This document shows positions 1-8,518 of a stretch of 64,000 nucleotides of DNA, one piece after another (the stretch's first letter is position 1; every line of letters starts with the position of its first letter). The stretch is from positions 496,001 through 560,000 of the forward strand of contig NZ_JAUSUW010000001.1 of the NCBI RefSeq assembly GCF_030814435.1, read 5' to 3'. Under the pieces are notes generated by a model. That model saw only the letters and a list, made by a program, of their open reading frames with translations. It did not search any database and was not told the DNA's origin. The position numbers and the translations under genes are program-made. This stretch comes from Peteryoungia aggregata LMG 23059 (GTDB lineage: Bacteria; Pseudomonadota; Alphaproteobacteria; Rhizobiales; Rhizobiaceae).

Positions 1-28
1 GCCCCTCAGTCAGGCAGGACTATGAAGA

Positions 29-60
29 AAGAATGGGGCGGCCATGGCCGCCCCATTCTT
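29..60 (-). terminator. Rho-independent terminator of the leftward catabolic operon
   Basis: A 15-bp perfect inverted repeat (29-43 with 46-60, AT at the centre). Read on the minus strand it is followed by a T-rich run (CTTTCTTC). It sits about 37 bases downstream of the stop codon of the ABC ATPase gene, where a terminator for the ten-gene operon would be expected. Confidence 0.85.
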
Positions 61-96
61 GTCTTCGCTGATTGGCCGCATTCCGTTCGGTCCGAC

Positions 97-1176
97 TTAC
101 GTTTCAAAGACATGCGCACCGGCCGGATCGAACAGGATGTCGACAGCCGCCATCGGTCCGAGATCGTGCAGCAAAGGGTGTCCGAACGGCAGGCGCACTG
201 ACACAGAACCGCCTTCCGAGAGATCAACCAGGATGTCGGTGTTGTTGCCGAGGAACGTCATGTCCCGAATGGTCCCGTTCAGATGCCGTCCATCACCGCT
301 GCCCTTGCGCAATTCGATGCGTTCGGGCCGCAGAAGCAACGCCCCCCGGCTTCCCTTCGAAGCACCATGCAGCGGCACGCCCGCCACTTCCACGCCGCCC
401 TGCAGACGAAGCCTTGCCGAGCTCCCCTGCACCTCAACGACGTCGGCATCGACGAAATTCGAGTCGCCGATGAAGCCCGCAACGAACCGCGTCGCGGGTT
501 CTGCATAGAGCGTCTGTCCTGAACCGATCTGGTCGATGCGGCCATGGCTGAACACCGCGATCCGGTCGGAGAGGCGGAGTGCCTCCTCCTGGTCATGTGT
601 CACGTAAAGAATGGTCACACCGGTTTCCCGATGAATGCGGCGGATCTCGAACTGGATCTCTTCGCGCAGCTTCTTGTCGAGCGCCGAGAGCGGCTCGTCC
701 ATCAGCAGCACCGGTGGATCGTAGATCAGCGCCCGCGCGAGTGCCACGCGCTGCTGCTGCCCACCCGACATCAGGGCCGGCTTGCGGTCCTCGAATCCTT
801 CCAGCCGCACCAGGCGCAGGGCCTCCTTCACCTTGCGCTCAACCTCGGCCTTCGGCATGCGGCGGATGCGCAAGGGAAAGGCGACGTTCTCGCCCACCGT
901 CAGATGCGGAAACAGCGTATAGCGCTGGAACACCATACCAATATTGCGTTTGTGAGATGGCGTATCCAGAAGGCTTGCGCCATCGACCCGGATGTCTCCG
1001 GCAGTCGGATGTTCGAAGCCCGCCAGCATGTAGAGCGTCGTTGACTTGCCAGACCCCGAGGGTCCGAGAAAGGTCATGAACTCGCCCTTCTTGATATCGA
1101 GCGTGACATCCTTGACCGCAGTGATCGGACCATAATCCTTGCGGATATCGCGGATCTCGATGAAAGCTGACGTCAT
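97..1176 (-). CDS. ABC transporter ATP-binding protein, polyamine (PotA) type
   Basis: The 359-residue cytoplasmic ATPase subunit powers the importer encoded by the next three genes. Visible motifs are Walker A (GPSGSGKST, near residue 38), the ABC signature (MSGGQQQRVALARAL), Walker B with the following Glu (LLMDEPLSALD) and the H-loop (YVTHDQEEAL). About 110 further residues match the C-terminal TOBE regulatory domain of PotA/FbpC/UgpC proteins. The start is the ATG at 1176, which overlaps the stop of the upstream permease gene by 4 bases (ATGA). The frame stays open further upstream, but that stretch lies inside the permease gene. The substrate cannot be read from this subunit. Last gene of the operon. 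Confidence 0.93.
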   Translation of the reverse strand: MTSAFIEIRDIRKDYGPITAVKDVTLDIKKGEFMTFLGPSGSGKSTTLYMLAGFEHPTAGDIRVDGASLLDTPSHKRNIGMVFQRYTLFPHLTVGENVAFPLRIRRMPKAEVERKVKEALRLVRLEGFEDRKPALMSGGQQQRVALARALIYDPPVLLMDEPLSALDKKLREEIQFEIRRIHRETGVTILYVTHDQEEALRLSDRIAVFSHGRIDQIGSGQTLYAEPATRFVAGFIGDSNFVDADVVEVQGSSARLRLQGGVEVAGVPLHGASKGSRGALLLRPERIELRKGSGDGRHLNGTIRDMTFLGNNTDILVDLSEGGSVSVRLPFGHPLLHDLGPMAAVDILFDPAGAHVFET

Positions 1177-1973
1177 GTTTTTCGTCCCTTGCGGAGCACG
1201 GCCGCGATAATCATCAAAAGGAGCGTGAAGAGGATCAGAAGCGTGGAGGCGGCAGCGATAACCGGCGTCAGATCCTGGCGCAGCGTCGTCCAGATTTTCA
1301 CCGGCAAAGTCTGAAGTGTCGGGCTGGCCATGAAGATCGCCAGCACCACCTCGTCCCAGGAGGCGAGAAAGGAGAAGACTGCCGCCCCGAAGATTCCGTG
1401 GCTGATCGCCGGAACCGTAACTCTCAGCCGCGCCTCCCAGGGGCTTGCACCACACAGGATCGCCGCGTCCTCAATAGACTTGTCGAAACCCTCGAGCGCA
1501 CTGCCGATCGAGATGATCGAAAACGGCAGGGCAACGAGGAGATGGGCGATGATGAATCCAGGCAGGGTGCCGGCCAGCCCGATCTTCAGGAAAAAGGCGT
1601 AGAGCGCCACTGCAAGCACCACGACCGGAAGGATCATCGGCGTGAGGAACAGCGCTCGCATCAGCTCCTTGCCCACAAAGCTGCCCCGGTTGAGGCTGAA
1701 GGCGGCGAGAAACCCGATGACAACGGAGAGCACTGTAACGATCGCCGCGATCTGCAGGCTGGTAAGCGCCGATTGCAGCCATCGGGGATCCGAGAACAGC
1801 TCGATATACCAACGCATCGTCCAGGACGGCGGCGGGAAAATGAGCCATTGCGAGGAGCCGAAAGAGAGCGCGGCAATGAAGAAGATCGGCAGCACGAGGA
1901 AAAGACACACGAGTGTGGTCACGCCGATGAGCAACCACTTCCAGGCACCGAGCTTGTCATAGTCGAGCAGCAT
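1173..1973 (-). CDS. ABC transporter permease, PotC-like
   Basis: Inner-membrane permease of 266 residues with about six hydrophobic segments, the first right at the N-terminus (WLLIGVTTLVCLFLVLPIFF). The cytoplasmic coupling loop that contacts the ATPase is visible as EDAAILCGASPWEARLRVTVP, the EAA motif of BPD-type permeases. Length and motif fit the PotC/YdcV half of polyamine-type importers. It overlaps the ATPase gene by 4 bases and starts 12 bases after the stop of the other permease, so the pair should be translated together. Confidence 0.92.
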   Translation of the reverse strand: MLLDYDKLGAWKWLLIGVTTLVCLFLVLPIFFIAALSFGSSQWLIFPPPSWTMRWYIELFSDPRWLQSALTSLQIAAIVTVLSVVIGFLAAFSLNRGSFVGKELMRALFLTPMILPVVVLAVALYAFFLKIGLAGTLPGFIIAHLLVALPFSIISIGSALEGFDKSIEDAAILCGASPWEARLRVTVPAISHGIFGAAVFSFLASWDEVVLAIFMASPTLQTLPVKIWTTLRQDLTPVIAAASTLLILFTLLLMIIAAVLRKGRKT

Positions 1974-1985
1974 GGTGGCGCCTCC

Positions 1986-2846
1986 TCAGCCGATCCGGCG
2001 GGCGCCGAAGAGGCGCAGTTGCAGAGCATAGAGAAGGAGGGTGACGACCAGCAGCACGAAGGCAGCGGCACCTCCCATGCCCCAGTTGACCAGGGACTGG
2101 ACGAATTGCGCGATCGTTTCGGCCAGCATCATGTTCGCCGTCCCGCCGAGCAGCGCGGGGGTGACATAGTAGCCAAGCGCCATGACGAAGACCATCAGGC
2201 CACCCGCCGCGACACCCGGGAGGGACAGGGGAAGCAGGATGTGCACGAAACACTGGAAACTGTTTGCGCCGCACAGGGCACCGGCCCTGAGGATGGCAGG
2301 ATCGATCGACCTGAGCACCCCGACCAGCGGCAAGATAACGAAGGGCAGCATGATGTAGGTCATGCCGATCGTGACGCCGACAAGGTTGTTGACCAATGGC
2401 AGCGGCTGCTCGATCAGTCCAAGTCCCATCAGCGTCTTGTTGATCACGCCCGTTCGCTGCAGAAGGACCATCCAGGCATAGGTGCGCGCAAGCAGATTGG
2501 TCCACATCGACAGGATGATGATGGCGAAGACCAGTTGCGACCAATGCCGCGGAAGAACGGCAAGCGCCCAGGCGACCGGATAGCCGATGACCACCGAAAG
2601 CGCCGTCACCACCCCGGCCACCAGGAAGGTATTGGCGAAGATGCGCAGATAGGTGCCGCTGCCGATCAGTTCGGCGTAGTTCTGCATCCCGAATTCAGGC
2701 TCGGTCACGCTGCGCAACAGAAGGCCGAGCACCGGCGTGACGAAGAAGAGGATGATCAGGACGAGCGCCGGCATCGCATAGGCGAATGCCCCACTGCGTG
2801 GCTTCGCGCGCAGCCTGCCTTTGTCCGGTATCGCGAGATTGGCCAT
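1986..2846 (-). CDS. ABC transporter permease, PotB-like
   Basis: Inner-membrane permease of 286 residues, partner of the downstream PotC-like permease. It has a short charged N-terminus (MANLAIPDKGRLRAK) and then about six membrane spans. The EAA-type coupling loop reads ILRAGALCGANSFQCFVHILLP. The ATG at 2846 was chosen because the open frame beyond it runs into the binding-protein gene and shows no membrane or signal features. It lies 52 bases downstream of the binding protein, in the usual order binding protein, PotB, PotC, ATPase. Confidence 0.92.
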   Translation of the reverse strand: MANLAIPDKGRLRAKPRSGAFAYAMPALVLIILFFVTPVLGLLLRSVTEPEFGMQNYAELIGSGTYLRIFANTFLVAGVVTALSVVIGYPVAWALAVLPRHWSQLVFAIIILSMWTNLLARTYAWMVLLQRTGVINKTLMGLGLIEQPLPLVNNLVGVTIGMTYIMLPFVILPLVGVLRSIDPAILRAGALCGANSFQCFVHILLPLSLPGVAAGGLMVFVMALGYYVTPALLGGTANMMLAETIAQFVQSLVNWGMGGAAAFVLLVVTLLLYALQLRLFGARRIG

Positions 2847-2898
2847 GCTGTACCCCGATGGTGGTGAGCCGGCCGGTGGAAACCGGCCGGCTTGGCGG

Positions 2899-3909
2899 TT
2901 ACTTCGCCTGCCAGTCGTACCAGCGCTTGCCGATCTCATCGCGATTGTCGGCCCAATAGTTCATGTCGGCATTGACCTGGCTCTCGGCCTGCATGTCGGG
3001 CAGCGTCTTGCGGACGGCCTCGTCCATCAGAAGGTTGGCATCGAGATTGGTCGGTGCATAGCCCGTCGCCATGGCGAACAGCGATTGCTGCATGTCGGCC
3101 GTCGCGTGGGCGATAAACTTCATCGCGGCATCCTTGTTCTTCGTGCCCTTCGGCACGACGAGCGAATCTGCAGCGGTGATGTTTTGGTCCCAGGACGTTT
3201 CGACAGTGACCCCGGTGGCCGCGAGCGCGGTCAGGCGCCCGTTCCAGAACGAGCCGAAGGGCGCTTCGCCGGAAGCCAGCAACTGCTGAGAAGCAGCCCC
3301 GCCGTCCCACCAGATGATATCGGCCTTGATGGTGTCGAGCTTCTTGAAGGCGCGGTCGAGATCGAGCGGGTAGAGCTTGTCTGCGGCAACACCGTCGGCC
3401 AGCAGAGCCGCCTCGATCACGCCGGGCGCCGACCACTTGTAGAAGGCACGCTTGCCGGGGAACTTGGCGGTGTCGAACAGGTCGGCCCAGGTCTTCGGGC
3501 AGGTGCCGGCAGCATCCTTGTTGCAGCCAATGACGAAGGAATAATAGAAGCTGCCGACCGAAAAGTCGGTGACGAAGCGCGGGTCGAGCTTGGACTTGTC
3601 GATGATCGAGAAATCGAGCGGTTCGAGCAGACCAGCCTTGCCGGCCTGGACCGCATAGTCACCCTCGACATCGACCACGTCCCAGGTAACGCTGCCGGCC
3701 TCGACCATGGCCTTGATCTTGCCGTAGTCGGTCGGACCATCCTGGACCACAGTGGTGCCGGTATTGCTCGTGAAGCTGTCGGCCCAGTGTTCCTTCTGCG
3801 CATCCTGGGTCGTGCCGCCCCAGCTCGAAAAGACGATCTGATCGGCGAGCGCAGTTCCCGCAAAGCCGACCAGGGTGGTGAAGACAGTCGCTACCAGTAG
3901 TTTTTTCAT
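2899..3909 (-). CDS. ABC transporter periplasmic substrate-binding protein (PotD-like)
   Basis: A 336-residue periplasmic receptor. A classical Sec signal peptide (MKKLLVATVFTTLVGFAGTALA) is followed by a mature protein beginning DQIVFSSWGG, the pattern of PotD/YdcS-family solute-binding proteins (extracellular solute-binding family 1/8). The start ATG at 3909 gives the signal peptide exactly at the N-terminus, and longer readings would bury it. Next to oxidative catabolic enzymes, the ligand is probably the compound those enzymes degrade rather than necessarily a polyamine. That is inference, since I cannot derive ligand contacts from sequence alone. Confidence 0.92.
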   Translation of the reverse strand: MKKLLVATVFTTLVGFAGTALADQIVFSSWGGTTQDAQKEHWADSFTSNTGTTVVQDGPTDYGKIKAMVEAGSVTWDVVDVEGDYAVQAGKAGLLEPLDFSIIDKSKLDPRFVTDFSVGSFYYSFVIGCNKDAAGTCPKTWADLFDTAKFPGKRAFYKWSAPGVIEAALLADGVAADKLYPLDLDRAFKKLDTIKADIIWWDGGAASQQLLASGEAPFGSFWNGRLTALAATGVTVETSWDQNITAADSLVVPKGTKNKDAAMKFIAHATADMQQSLFAMATGYAPTNLDANLLMDEAVRKTLPDMQAESQVNADMNYWADNRDEIGKRWYDWQAK

Positions 3910-3944
3910 GTTCCCGTTCTCCGTTATTGTTCTCTTTTTATGTG

Positions 3945-4274
3945 TCATGCAGGCAGGCTTGCACCGAGCGGCGAAAACGCCGCCGGCTTCATGATCTTGT
4001 TGTCGGCGAGCTCGATGAGGTCGCGGATTTTGGGCAGGAAGGCGCGCCAGGCCGGGTCGGCCATCAGCGCGGCTCGCCGCTCCTGCCGTTCGTCCAGGCT
4101 GGCAAAGGCCCAGATGTGGACGATTTCGTTGATCGGGCCGATTTCGGAGTAGAAGTAACCGACCAGTCGTCCGAGATGCTGCTTCTGGATCGTGATGCCT
4201 TCCTCCTCGACCACCTTGAGATAGTCGGGAATGGCGCCGTTCTTCAGTCGATAGGTGCGGATCTCGTAATACAT
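3945..4274 (-). CDS. NIPSNAP family protein
   Basis: A 109-residue protein beginning MYYEIRTYRLKNGAIPDYLKV, typical of the NIPSNAP family (dimeric alpha/beta-barrel fold). Family members often accompany catabolic operons, but their biochemical role is poorly defined. Some related ferredoxin-like folds act as small monooxygenases or isomerases. Residues WAFASLDERQERRAALMADPAW also match the family. It starts 4 bases after the aldehyde dehydrogenase stop, so it is certainly co-transcribed. Confidence 0.88.
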   Translation of the reverse strand: MYYEIRTYRLKNGAIPDYLKVVEEEGITIQKQHLGRLVGYFYSEIGPINEIVHIWAFASLDERQERRAALMADPAWRAFLPKIRDLIELADNKIMKPAAFSPLGASLPA

Positions 4275-4278
4275 GGCG

Positions 4279-5742
4279 TCACCGCATCACGAACGGATCG
4301 GGGATCGGATCGTCTGAGGTTCGGACCCAGACGGTCTTTGTCCGCGTGTAGTCGAGCGCGGCAGCCAGTCCGCCCTCACGCCCATGACCGGACTGTCCAA
4401 AGCCACCAAAGGGCGCAATCGGCGAAACAGCACGATAGGTGTTGACCCACACGACACCCGCACGGATGCGTCGGACCATGCGGTGGGCACGGGCGAGGTT
4501 CTGCGTGAAGACGCCGGCGGCCAGTCCGTAGCGCGTGTCATTGGCAAGCTGCACGGCCTCGGCTTCCGTTTCAAAGGAAAGAACCGAAAGCACCGGGCCA
4601 AACAATTCCGTTTCGACCGATGGCGATGTCACACCGTCACAATCGAGGATCGTCGGCGCATAGTAGTAACCCACATCCTTCGGCCTGCCGCCGCCGGTCA
4701 CTAGCAGGGCACCGGCATCCAGGGATGAGTGGACCGTCTTTTCGATCAGCTCCCGCTGGCGCGCAGTACAAAGCGGCCCGACTTCGGTTGCCATCTCGAG
4801 CGGCGAACCAATGCGAATGGCCTCTGCTTTGCTCTTCAGAATGGCAAGGAAGCGCTCCTTGACTGAGGCCTCGACGATCAGGCGCGACCCCGCCACGCAG
4901 GATTGTCCGGTCGCGGCAAAGATGCCTGCGACCTGGGCGTTGGCGGCACTGTCCAGATCGGCGTCGGCAAAGACGATAAAGGGCGATTTGCCGCCGAGTT
5001 CGAGCGATGTGCTGGCGAGGTTCTCCGCCGAATTGCGCACGACGGCAGCAGCCGTTCCGGGGCCACCGGTGAAGGCGATATGGGCGATCTTCGGATGGCG
5101 GGTGAGCGCCGAACCGCAGGACGGGCCGAAACCCGTGAGAATGTTGACGACGCCAGCCGGGAAGCCGGCTTCATGCACCAGCCGGGCAAACTCCAGCAGC
5201 GGTGCCGGCCCCTCTTCCGAGGCCTTGACCACCAGGGTACAGCCGGCCGCGAGCGCCGGGCCGAGCTTGACGGCCGAGAGAAACAGCTGGCTGTTCCAGG
5301 GAACGATCGCGGCTACCACACCGACCGGTTCGCGGCGCAGCCACACATCCATGTCGGCCTTGTCGATCGAGAGATAGGCACCCTCAATCTTGTCGGCCAG
5401 CCCTGCATAGTAGCGATAGTAGTCGGCGACATAGGCGATCTGCGCGGAGGTCTCGCGGATGATCTTTCCCGTATCACGGGTTTCGAGTTCGGCGAGCTTC
5501 GGAGCATTCGTCGCGACGAGATCCGCGAGCTTGTAGAGCAGCTTGCCCCGCTGTGTCGCCGTCATCGCGGCCCAGGGCCCGTCCAGCAGGGCGCTTTCGG
5601 CGGCCTCGACCGCACGTTCGACATCCGCCTCGCGCGCCTCCGGCATGTCCGCCCAGGGCTTGGCCGTTGCCGGATCGAGGCTTTCAAACCGCCCGCTTCC
5701 GTCCTCGAATACACCGTTGATATACTGCTGGAAGCGCTGCAT
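4279..5742 (-). CDS. NAD(P)-dependent aldehyde dehydrogenase
   Basis: A full-length (487 residues) aldehyde dehydrogenase superfamily enzyme that oxidises an aldehyde to a carboxylate. The nucleophilic cysteine is Cys282 in GQSCVAGSR. The general-base glutamate lies in SLELGGKSPF (near 248), the proton-relay/oxyanion Asn in VPWNSQLF, and the cofactor motif in FTGGPGTAAAV. Closest general type is the betaine/hydroxymuconic semialdehyde dehydrogenase group. Between the luciferase-like monooxygenase and the NIPSNAP gene it probably oxidises an aldehyde released by that oxygenase. The substrate is unknown. Confidence 0.93.
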   Translation of the reverse strand: MQRFQQYINGVFEDGSGRFESLDPATAKPWADMPEAREADVERAVEAAESALLDGPWAAMTATQRGKLLYKLADLVATNAPKLAELETRDTGKIIRETSAQIAYVADYYRYYAGLADKIEGAYLSIDKADMDVWLRREPVGVVAAIVPWNSQLFLSAVKLGPALAAGCTLVVKASEEGPAPLLEFARLVHEAGFPAGVVNILTGFGPSCGSALTRHPKIAHIAFTGGPGTAAAVVRNSAENLASTSLELGGKSPFIVFADADLDSAANAQVAGIFAATGQSCVAGSRLIVEASVKERFLAILKSKAEAIRIGSPLEMATEVGPLCTARQRELIEKTVHSSLDAGALLVTGGGRPKDVGYYYAPTILDCDGVTSPSVETELFGPVLSVLSFETEAEAVQLANDTRYGLAAGVFTQNLARAHRMVRRIRAGVVWVNTYRAVSPIAPFGGFGQSGHGREGGLAAALDYTRTKTVWVRTSDDPIPDPFVMR

Positions 5743-5751
5743 CAGACCCCC

Positions 5752-6789
5752 TCAGCCGAAAGCCGGCATGACATCGGCGATGAAGCGTTCGAGCGAGGCC
5801 TTCTTCCGCTCGAAGGACATGCCCGTGTCGATCCACATGGAATATTCGTCATAGCCCAGCGCCTCATAGGCCTTCAGACGGGCAACCACCTCATCCGCCG
5901 TGCCGATCGGCAGGTTCTTGCGCATCACGTCCGGTGAGAGCGCTGCATTGCCGGACATTTCCTCTTCGGTGAGCCGCTCGATCAGCCCCTGGCGGATCGG
6001 CTTCTCGTTCTTGAACCAGGCGGAAAAGTAATTGTAGTAGACGCTGACTTCCTTGGTCGCCTGCTCGACGTCGACCGCATCCGAGCCGACATAGGTGTGC
6101 AGGAGCAGCATGATCTTCGGCCGAGGCTGGTCCGGTGCCTTTTCGCAGGCCGTGTTGAATCGGCCCATCAGGGCCTCGATTTCCGGATCGCCATTCCAGA
6201 GCGGCGTCACCTGGACATTGCAGCCATTGGCAACGGCAAATTCGTGGCTGTTGGGATCGCGTGCAGCAACCCAGATCGGGGGATGTGGCTCCTGCACCGG
6301 CTTCGGTGCCGAGGTCGTCGACGGAAACTGCCAGAACTCGCCCTGATGCGCATAGTCGCCGCCCCAGATTCCCTTCACCGCCGGGATGAGTTCCCGCATG
6401 CGCTGGCCAGCGCCCCAGGCATCAAGGCCCGGCAGCAGGCGCTCGTATTCGAAGCCATAGGCCCCGCGCGCAATACCGATATCCAAGCGGCCATCGGAGA
6501 TGATGTCCGTCATCGCCGCTTCACCGGCCAGCTTGATCGGATGCCAGAAAGGCGCGATCACCGTTCCTGTGCCGAGCCGCACATTCTTCGTGCGGCGGGC
6601 AAGGTCCGCGAGGTTGATGAAGGGGTTCGGGGCGATGGTGAAATCCATCGCGTGGTGCTCGCCGGTCCAGATCGCATGCATGCCGCCGCGATCGGCGATC
6701 TCGCAGAGCTGGATGAACTCTTCATAGAGTTGCGTATGCGTCTGACTGGCATCCAGCCGTTCCATGTGGACGAAGAGCGAGAACTTCAT
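5752..6789 (-). CDS. LLM-class flavin-dependent monooxygenase (bacterial luciferase-like)
   Basis: A 345-residue TIM-barrel flavin monooxygenase of the luciferase-like (LLM) family. Hallmarks are the N-terminal strand MKFSLFVHME, WTGEHHAMDF with the flavin-proximal His pair, NVRLGTGTVIAPFWHPIKLA, the DIISDGRLDIGIARG motif and PHPPIWVAARDP. Such enzymes use FMNH2 supplied by a separate reductase. The reductase gene is immediately upstream in the operon (3-base gap), which makes a two-component monooxygenase likely. Known relatives include RutA, alkanesulfonate and nitrilotriacetate monooxygenases. The sequence does not let me choose among their substrates. Confidence 0.92.
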   Translation of the reverse strand: MKFSLFVHMERLDASQTHTQLYEEFIQLCEIADRGGMHAIWTGEHHAMDFTIAPNPFINLADLARRTKNVRLGTGTVIAPFWHPIKLAGEAAMTDIISDGRLDIGIARGAYGFEYERLLPGLDAWGAGQRMRELIPAVKGIWGGDYAHQGEFWQFPSTTSAPKPVQEPHPPIWVAARDPNSHEFAVANGCNVQVTPLWNGDPEIEALMGRFNTACEKAPDQPRPKIMLLLHTYVGSDAVDVEQATKEVSVYYNYFSAWFKNEKPIRQGLIERLTEEEMSGNAALSPDVMRKNLPIGTADEVVARLKAYEALGYDEYSMWIDTGMSFERKKASLERFIADVMPAFG

Positions 6790-6792
6790 GGC

Positions 6793-7716
6793 CTAACCTC
6801 TGCCGACCTGGGCATGCACCCGGCCCTTTTCCTGATTGCCGACATAGACCCCGAAATTGCCGAGGCTCGATTCCTGAGCGTATCGCTTCAGGATGCCCCG
6901 TGTCGCGGGATCTGCGACGCGGTCGAGAGGCAGAGCGTCGATCGGGAACAGCGGCAACGCGCTTGTTTCCCCCTCGCCGAGCGCCGCCCGGTAGACCACA
7001 TGCTGGCGCTTCTCGCCGGTGTCTTCGTAGATCGAGTAGACAAGCCCCGGCTCCACAGGAAGACCGCTCAGCGTCGACAGATAGGCAAAGAACGAACCGA
7101 CACCGTCACCGGCTGCGAGGTCGCTCGAAGGAAGCCGAAGCCCACCCTTCCCGTCCTCGACAAGAAGAACGGATCCATCGCGCTCGGCGACCGCACCAAT
7201 CTGCTGCGGCATGTCCGGCGCTCCGACAAGAGCCCTGTCGGACTGGGCCGGTGAAAAATAACCGCCACGCGCGTAACCAAGGCCGGCCTTGCCGCTGTCC
7301 TCGAACCCCTCGACCCGACCGATCAGGATCACATGATCACCGGCATCGACGACTTCATGCATGGAACAGTCGAACCAGGCGGAGACATCCGCGAATACCG
7401 GCGACCCATGGGGCCCGACGCGCCATTCGACAGCTGCAAAGCGATCCTCGACCGGGCGGGCGAAGGTATTGGACACCTCCTTCTGCGCCTCGGAGAGAAT
7501 GTTGACGGCAAAACCGGCGGTGCGTGTCATTGTCTCGAAATTGCGCGAGGTCTTGGCCAGACAAACGAGCAGCAGCGGCGGATCAAGCGAGACGCTGGTG
7601 AAGGAATTGGCCGTGAAGCCGATTGGCTCACCGGCGGGATTGTGGGTGGTCACGACGGTGACACCGGTCAGGAAGGCCCCGAAGGCATTGCGCAGGGCAC
7701 GGGGATCATGCGTCAT
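6793..7716 (-). CDS. Flavin reductase-like protein with C-terminal extension
   Basis: A 307-residue protein. Residues about 1-165 form a flavin reductase-like domain (HpaC/RutF type): RNAFGAFLTGVTVVTT, PIGFTANSFTSVSLDPPLLLVCL and GRVEGFEDS. It should reduce flavin with NAD(P)H for the neighbouring luciferase-like monooxygenase. Typical members end near residue 170. Here about 140 more residues follow (GSVLLVEDGKGGLRLPSSDL onward) that I cannot assign beyond similarity to longer flavin reductase-family entries. The ATG at 7716 is preceded by AGGAGG (minus strand) and overlaps the hydrolase gene by 11 bases. Confidence 0.88.
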   Translation of the reverse strand: MTHDPRALRNAFGAFLTGVTVVTTHNPAGEPIGFTANSFTSVSLDPPLLLVCLAKTSRNFETMTRTAGFAVNILSEAQKEVSNTFARPVEDRFAAVEWRVGPHGSPVFADVSAWFDCSMHEVVDAGDHVILIGRVEGFEDSGKAGLGYARGGYFSPAQSDRALVGAPDMPQQIGAVAERDGSVLLVEDGKGGLRLPSSDLAAGDGVGSFFAYLSTLSGLPVEPGLVYSIYEDTGEKRQHVVYRAALGEGETSALPLFPIDALPLDRVADPATRGILKRYAQESSLGNFGVYVGNQEKGRVHAQVGRG

Positions 7717-8518
7717 GTCGAGCCTCCTCGCAGGTCCGCGCCATCCATTCAGACAGCGCCGCATTGACCGCATCAGGTGCGGTCAGGTTCACCATGTGCC
7801 GGTGTCCGGCGATGACTACCGCACGGCCGTCGGCGGCTGCCGCAGCCATTGCACACGCCATCTCCGGCGTCGAATTCAGATCACCTTCTCCGGTCAGAAA
7901 CAGGGCGGGGCACCGCACCTGCGGCCAGCAATCGGCATAGACCGTGTCACCGGTGGCAAAGGCGCCATAGGCCGTGGCATAACCCTGCTGGTCCACCTCG
8001 GCCAGCAATTGGCGGGACAAGGCATAGGCCGCCTCATGCTCGCCTCCATCGCCGAACCAGCGGCGGAGCGGCGCTTCACGGTCGAAGGCACCCGTCATGA
8101 TCTCCGCAGCGCGCTCCGTGACCGCCTCTCGTGCCGCCTCGTCGCGCCTGTGGACTCCGTTCAGCAACGCCACCCGGCTGATCCGCTGCGAGGCCTCGGC
8201 GGCGAGCCCGCCGGCAATCAAGGCCCCCATCGAATGGCCCGCGACGCTGACAGGACCCTGCCCAAGCTCCTCGATGAAGGTGACGAACCTTGCGACGAAT
8301 GCGCCAAGTCCGGCACCCGCCGGAAGTGGCAGGCTCTCTCCGTGCCCAGGCAAGTCAGCGGCGATGACCTCGAAACGATCGGACAGCGCTTGCATCTGCG
8401 GCGTCCAGGCCTCGAGCTTCATCCCCACGCCATGGATCAGTACAAGCGGCTCGCCGCGACCGATCGCGGCATAGGCCGTGCCCGATGCCGTCCTAGACCG
8501 CGGCGGGATTGTGAACAT
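7706..8518 (-). CDS. Alpha/beta-fold hydrolase
   Basis: A 270-residue alpha/beta hydrolase. It shows the oxyanion strand (LVLIHGVGMKLEAW), the nucleophile elbow GHSMG with the catalytic Ser, a probable acid in TGEGDLNSTP and a C-terminal catalytic His in AGHRHMVNLTAP. The overall pattern resembles the RutD/PcaD/MhpC group that hydrolyses C-C, ester or carbamate bonds in degradation pathways. The chosen ATG at 8518 gives a 26-base overlap with the upstream DUF1185 gene. A longer start at 8578 is possible but adds residues with no family match. Confidence 0.88.
   Translation of the reverse strand: MFTIPPRSRTASGTAYAAIGRGEPLVLIHGVGMKLEAWTPQMQALSDRFEVIAADLPGHGESLPLPAGAGLGAFVARFVTFIEELGQGPVSVAGHSMGALIAGGLAAEASQRISRVALLNGVHRRDEAAREAVTERAAEIMTGAFDREAPLRRWFGDGGEHEAAYALSRQLLAEVDQQGYATAYGAFATGDTVYADCWPQVRCPALFLTGEGDLNSTPEMACAMAAAAADGRAVVIAGHRHMVNLTAPDAVNAALSEWMARTCEEARHDA

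Noticed and set aside
1398..2867. A 489-codon rightward open frame
   Set aside because: It lies exactly antisense to two well-supported ABC permease genes. Its protein is extremely rich in Asp, His, Arg and Gln, as expected from the complement of hydrophobic codons.
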